7,385 nucleotides of DNA. Source: Kiritimatiellia bacterium (GTDB lineage Bacteria > Verrucomicrobiota > Kiritimatiellia > RFP12 > UBA3636). The stretch is from contig JAEDLN010000122.1 of the NCBI GenBank assembly GCA_016295275.1, positions 1 through 7,385 of the forward strand, given 5' to 3'. The notes under the pieces are model-generated. The model searched no databases. It was given only the letters and a program-made list of their open reading frames with translations, and was not told the DNA's origin. Positions 5,833 through 7,385 of this stretch are shown piece after piece. The position numbers were made by a program, and so were the translations under genes. The first letter of the stretch is position 1; each line of letters begins with the position of its first letter.

Positions 5833-7104
5833 ATGAATCTCGATACCATTTGCATTCAAGGAGGTTGGCAGCCGAAAAATGGCGAGCCGCGTGTTCTCCC
5901 CATCGTCCAATCCACAACCTTCAAATATGACAGCACGGCCGAAATGGCGGCGCTTTTCGATCTCGAAAAGGCCGGCTATTTCTACTCCCGGTTGCAAAAC
6001 CCGACATGCGATACCGTCGCCGCCAAAATCACCGCGCTCGAAGGCGGCGTCGCCGGTATGCTGACCTCCTCCGGTCAGGCGGCTAACTTCTTTGCCGTCT
6101 TCAACTTGGCAAATGCAGGCGATCACGTGATCTCCTCTTCCGCCCTCTACGGCGGCACGTCCAATCTGTTCACCGTGACGATGCGAAAGATGGGAATCGA
6201 ATTCACGCTGCTCGATCCGGATTCCGACGAACAGACCATCAACGCCGCTTTTCGCCCCAATACAAAGTGCGTCTTCGGCGAAACGCTCTCCAACCCTTCG
6301 CTCCATGTTCTCGATCTCGAAAAATGGGCACGCTGCGCACACGGACACGGCGTTCCGTTTATCGTCGACAACACGTTCCCGACGCCGATCAACTGCCGCC
6401 CCTTCGACTTCGGCGTCGATATCGTCACCCACTCCACGACAAAATACATGGACGGCCACGCGACCCAAGTCGGCGGCGCTATCGTCGATAGCGGAAACTT
6501 CGATTGGATGGCGCACAAGGATACGTTCCCGGGCCTCACGACCCCCGACGATTCCTACCACGGACTCGTCTACTGCGAACGCTTCGGAAAGGGCGGTTAT
6601 ATCACCAAGTGCGTCGCACAAATGATGCGCGATCTCGGTTGCTCCCACGCACCCATGAACGCGTTTCTTCTCAATCTCGGCCTCGAAACGCTCCACCTGC
6701 GCGTCCCTCGCCACTGCTCCAATGCGCTGCGCGTCGCCGAATTCCTCGAATCCTCCCCCGATGTGGCGTGGGTCAACTATCCCGGTCTTCGCTCCTCCCC
6801 GCAATACGAACGCGCGCAAAAATACATGCCGGCCGGAACCTCCGGCGTCATTTCCTTCGGTCTCAAGGGCGGCCGCGATCGCGCAATCCGTTTCATGGAT
6901 TCGCTCCGGTTTGTCGCCATCGCAACCCATGTCGCCGATGCCCGCTCCTGCATCCTCCACCCCGCTTCCCATACGCACCGCCAACTCACGGATGAACAGC
7001 TCGCGGCAGCCGGCGTTCCGCCGGATTTGATTCGCCTCTCCGTCGGTATCGAATCGTCAGACGATATCCTCGCCGATATCCAACAGGCATTGGCCGTGCG
7101 CTAG
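5833..7104 (+). CDS. metY: O-acetylhomoserine sulfhydrylase (PLP-dependent Cys/Met metabolism enzyme)
   Basis: The 423-residue product fits MetY, which makes homocysteine from O-acetylhomoserine and sulfide for direct-sulfhydrylation methionine synthesis in the cytosol. PLP-lysine Lys204 lies in STTKYMDGH (201-209). Also visible are YSR (51-53) for cofactor phosphate and neighbouring-subunit contacts, SSGQAA (79-84), GETLSNP (149-155), VDNT with Asp179 over the PLP ring, HPASHTHRQLT (376-386), and Arg401 in IRLSVGIE, expected to bind the substrate carboxylate. Length suits MetY (about 420-430) better than the shorter MetB/MetC/MetZ group (about 380-400), although substrate specificity in this family is not certain from sequence. 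The ATG at 5833 gives the usual N-terminus; a TTG at 5794 would add an unsupported 13 residues. No clear SD precedes the ATG, while a perfect SD-like AAGGAGGT lies inside codons 9-11. It is monocistronic, with a strong terminator downstream. Confidence 0.93.
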   Translation: MNLDTICIQGGWQPKNGEPRVLPIVQSTTFKYDSTAEMAALFDLEKAGYFYSRLQNPTCDTVAAKITALEGGVAGMLTSSGQAANFFAVFNLANAGDHVISSSALYGGTSNLFTVTMRKMGIEFTLLDPDSDEQTINAAFRPNTKCVFGETLSNPSLHVLDLEKWARCAHGHGVPFIVDNTFPTPINCRPFDFGVDIVTHSTTKYMDGHATQVGGAIVDSGNFDWMAHKDTFPGLTTPDDSYHGLVYCERFGKGGYITKCVAQMMRDLGCSHAPMNAFLLNLGLETLHLRVPRHCSNALRVAEFLESSPDVAWVNYPGLRSSPQYERAQKYMPAGTSGVISFGLKGGRDRAIRFMDSLRFVAIATHVADARSCILHPASHTHRQLTDEQLAAAGVPPDLIRLSVGIESSDDILADIQQALAVR

Positions 7105-7119
7105 CCAAAACAATCCGGC

Positions 7120-7139
7120 GCTTCCGTTCCCCCGGAAGC
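7120..7139 (+). other. Short perfect hairpin after metY
   Basis: GCTTCCG (7120-7126) pairs perfectly with CGGAAGC (7133-7139) around a six-base TTCCCC loop, 16 bases after the metY stop. No T-run follows, so it is not an intrinsic terminator by itself. It could protect the metY mRNA 3' end or stall polymerase ahead of the terminator 10 bases further on. Confidence 0.45.
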
Positions 7140-7149
7140 AATCCGCAAC

Positions 7150-7193
7150 ACAGGGGCGACATGCTTGCGGCATTGTCGCTCCTGTCGTTTTTT
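7150..7193 (+). terminator. Strong intrinsic terminator of metY
   Basis: Bases 7150-7161 pair with 7174-7185 through 12 pairs, one of them a G-T wobble. A bulged T and three inner pairs (7162-7164 with 7170-7172) then close a five-base TTGCG loop. CG and a run of six T residues (7188-7193) follow. This is a classic rho-independent terminator and the strongest one in the window. It separates metY from the downstream YraN-like gene, which must therefore have its own promoter or rely on read-through. Confidence 0.88.
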
Positions 7194-7207
7194 GCTATCG
7201 TCCCACC

Positions 7208-7385
7208 ATGTTCCTTCGCTTCTTCCGAAAACTCTTTTCCGCTTCGCATCCGAAAACGGCAGCCTCGCCGTCTTCATCCGAACGCCATTCCGAAAAACAG
7301 GGGCTTTGGGGCGAACGGCAAGCGGAACAGTACTTGATCCGAAAGGGATACCGGACCCTCGGACGACGCGTTCGCGTCCAAGGCG
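7208..7385 (+). CDS. YraN (UPF0102) family protein, N-terminal part, cut by the window edge
   Basis: An ATG at 7208 opens a frame that stays open to the window edge (59 full codons). After a basic, Ser-rich leader of about 32 residues (MFLRFFRKLFSASHPKT...), the sequence GLWGERQAEQYLIRKGYRTLGRRVR matches the start of YraN proteins, which normally begin near G-WGE--A--YL---GY-IL-RN-R. The family adopts an endonuclease-like (archaeal Holliday-junction-resolvase-like) fold, and its cellular role is poorly defined. The diagnostic GEIDLI motif would lie just beyond the window and cannot be checked. The leader is longer than in many homologues, so the true start might lie downstream, although no better ATG is present. 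No SD is visible, and the start lies 14 bases after the T-tract of the metY terminator. Confidence 0.83.
   Translation, partial: MFLRFFRKLFSASHPKTAASPSSSERHSEKQGLWGERQAEQYLIRKGYRTLGRRVRVQG

Noticed and set aside
5698..6984. 428-codon minus-strand open frame opposite metY
   Set aside because: It is in register with metY codons and has Gly/Asp/Glu/Val-rich content without motifs, so it is a codon-bias shadow.

Overview
This 7.4 kb bacterial window holds six genes: five complete and one cut by the right edge. The genes use C- and G-ending codons with frequent A/T at flexible positions. The 5' edge carries a short, very C-rich repeat patch. Intergenic palindromes flanked by GTAG, a CusR/CopR-like two-component system with a two-membrane-segment kinase, and the general protein style fit a Gram-negative-type bacterium. 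From memory, similar GGTAGGGCG-type intergenic palindromes occur in the PVC group (Kiritimatiellota, Lentisphaerota, Verrucomicrobiota), but this placement is a low-confidence inference.

Layout. Bases 1-189 have no gene. They hold a hairpin with GTAG at its foot (REP-like), a duplicated 16-base C-rich unit, a second small hairpin and a weak promoter. Plus-strand genes follow: a lactonase-family beta-propeller (202-1278), then 18 bases later uvrB (1297-3363). A minus-strand response regulator and histidine kinase pair (5701 down to 3394) converges on uvrB. The two reading frames overlap by 20 bases, with the regulator first. A probable intrinsic terminator for this pair overlaps the last codons of uvrB. 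A 131-base divergent intergenic region (5702-5832) separates the regulator from plus-strand metY (5833-7104), an O-acetylhomoserine sulfhydrylase-type PLP enzyme. After metY come a small hairpin and a strong intrinsic terminator, then the first 59 codons of a YraN (UPF0102) family gene.

How the genes fit together. The lactonase and uvrB are probably co-transcribed from spacing alone; no functional link is evident (sugar-lactone hydrolysis versus nucleotide excision repair). The kinase and regulator are a cognate pair whose target is not in the window. metY is a self-contained transcription unit for homocysteine/methionine synthesis from sulfide.

The genes themselves are ordinary housekeeping or regulatory genes, and I see no clear new multi-gene system. 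The best leads are the REP-like patch at the left edge, the six-cysteine sensor domain of the kinase, and the terminator embedded in the uvrB 3' end.
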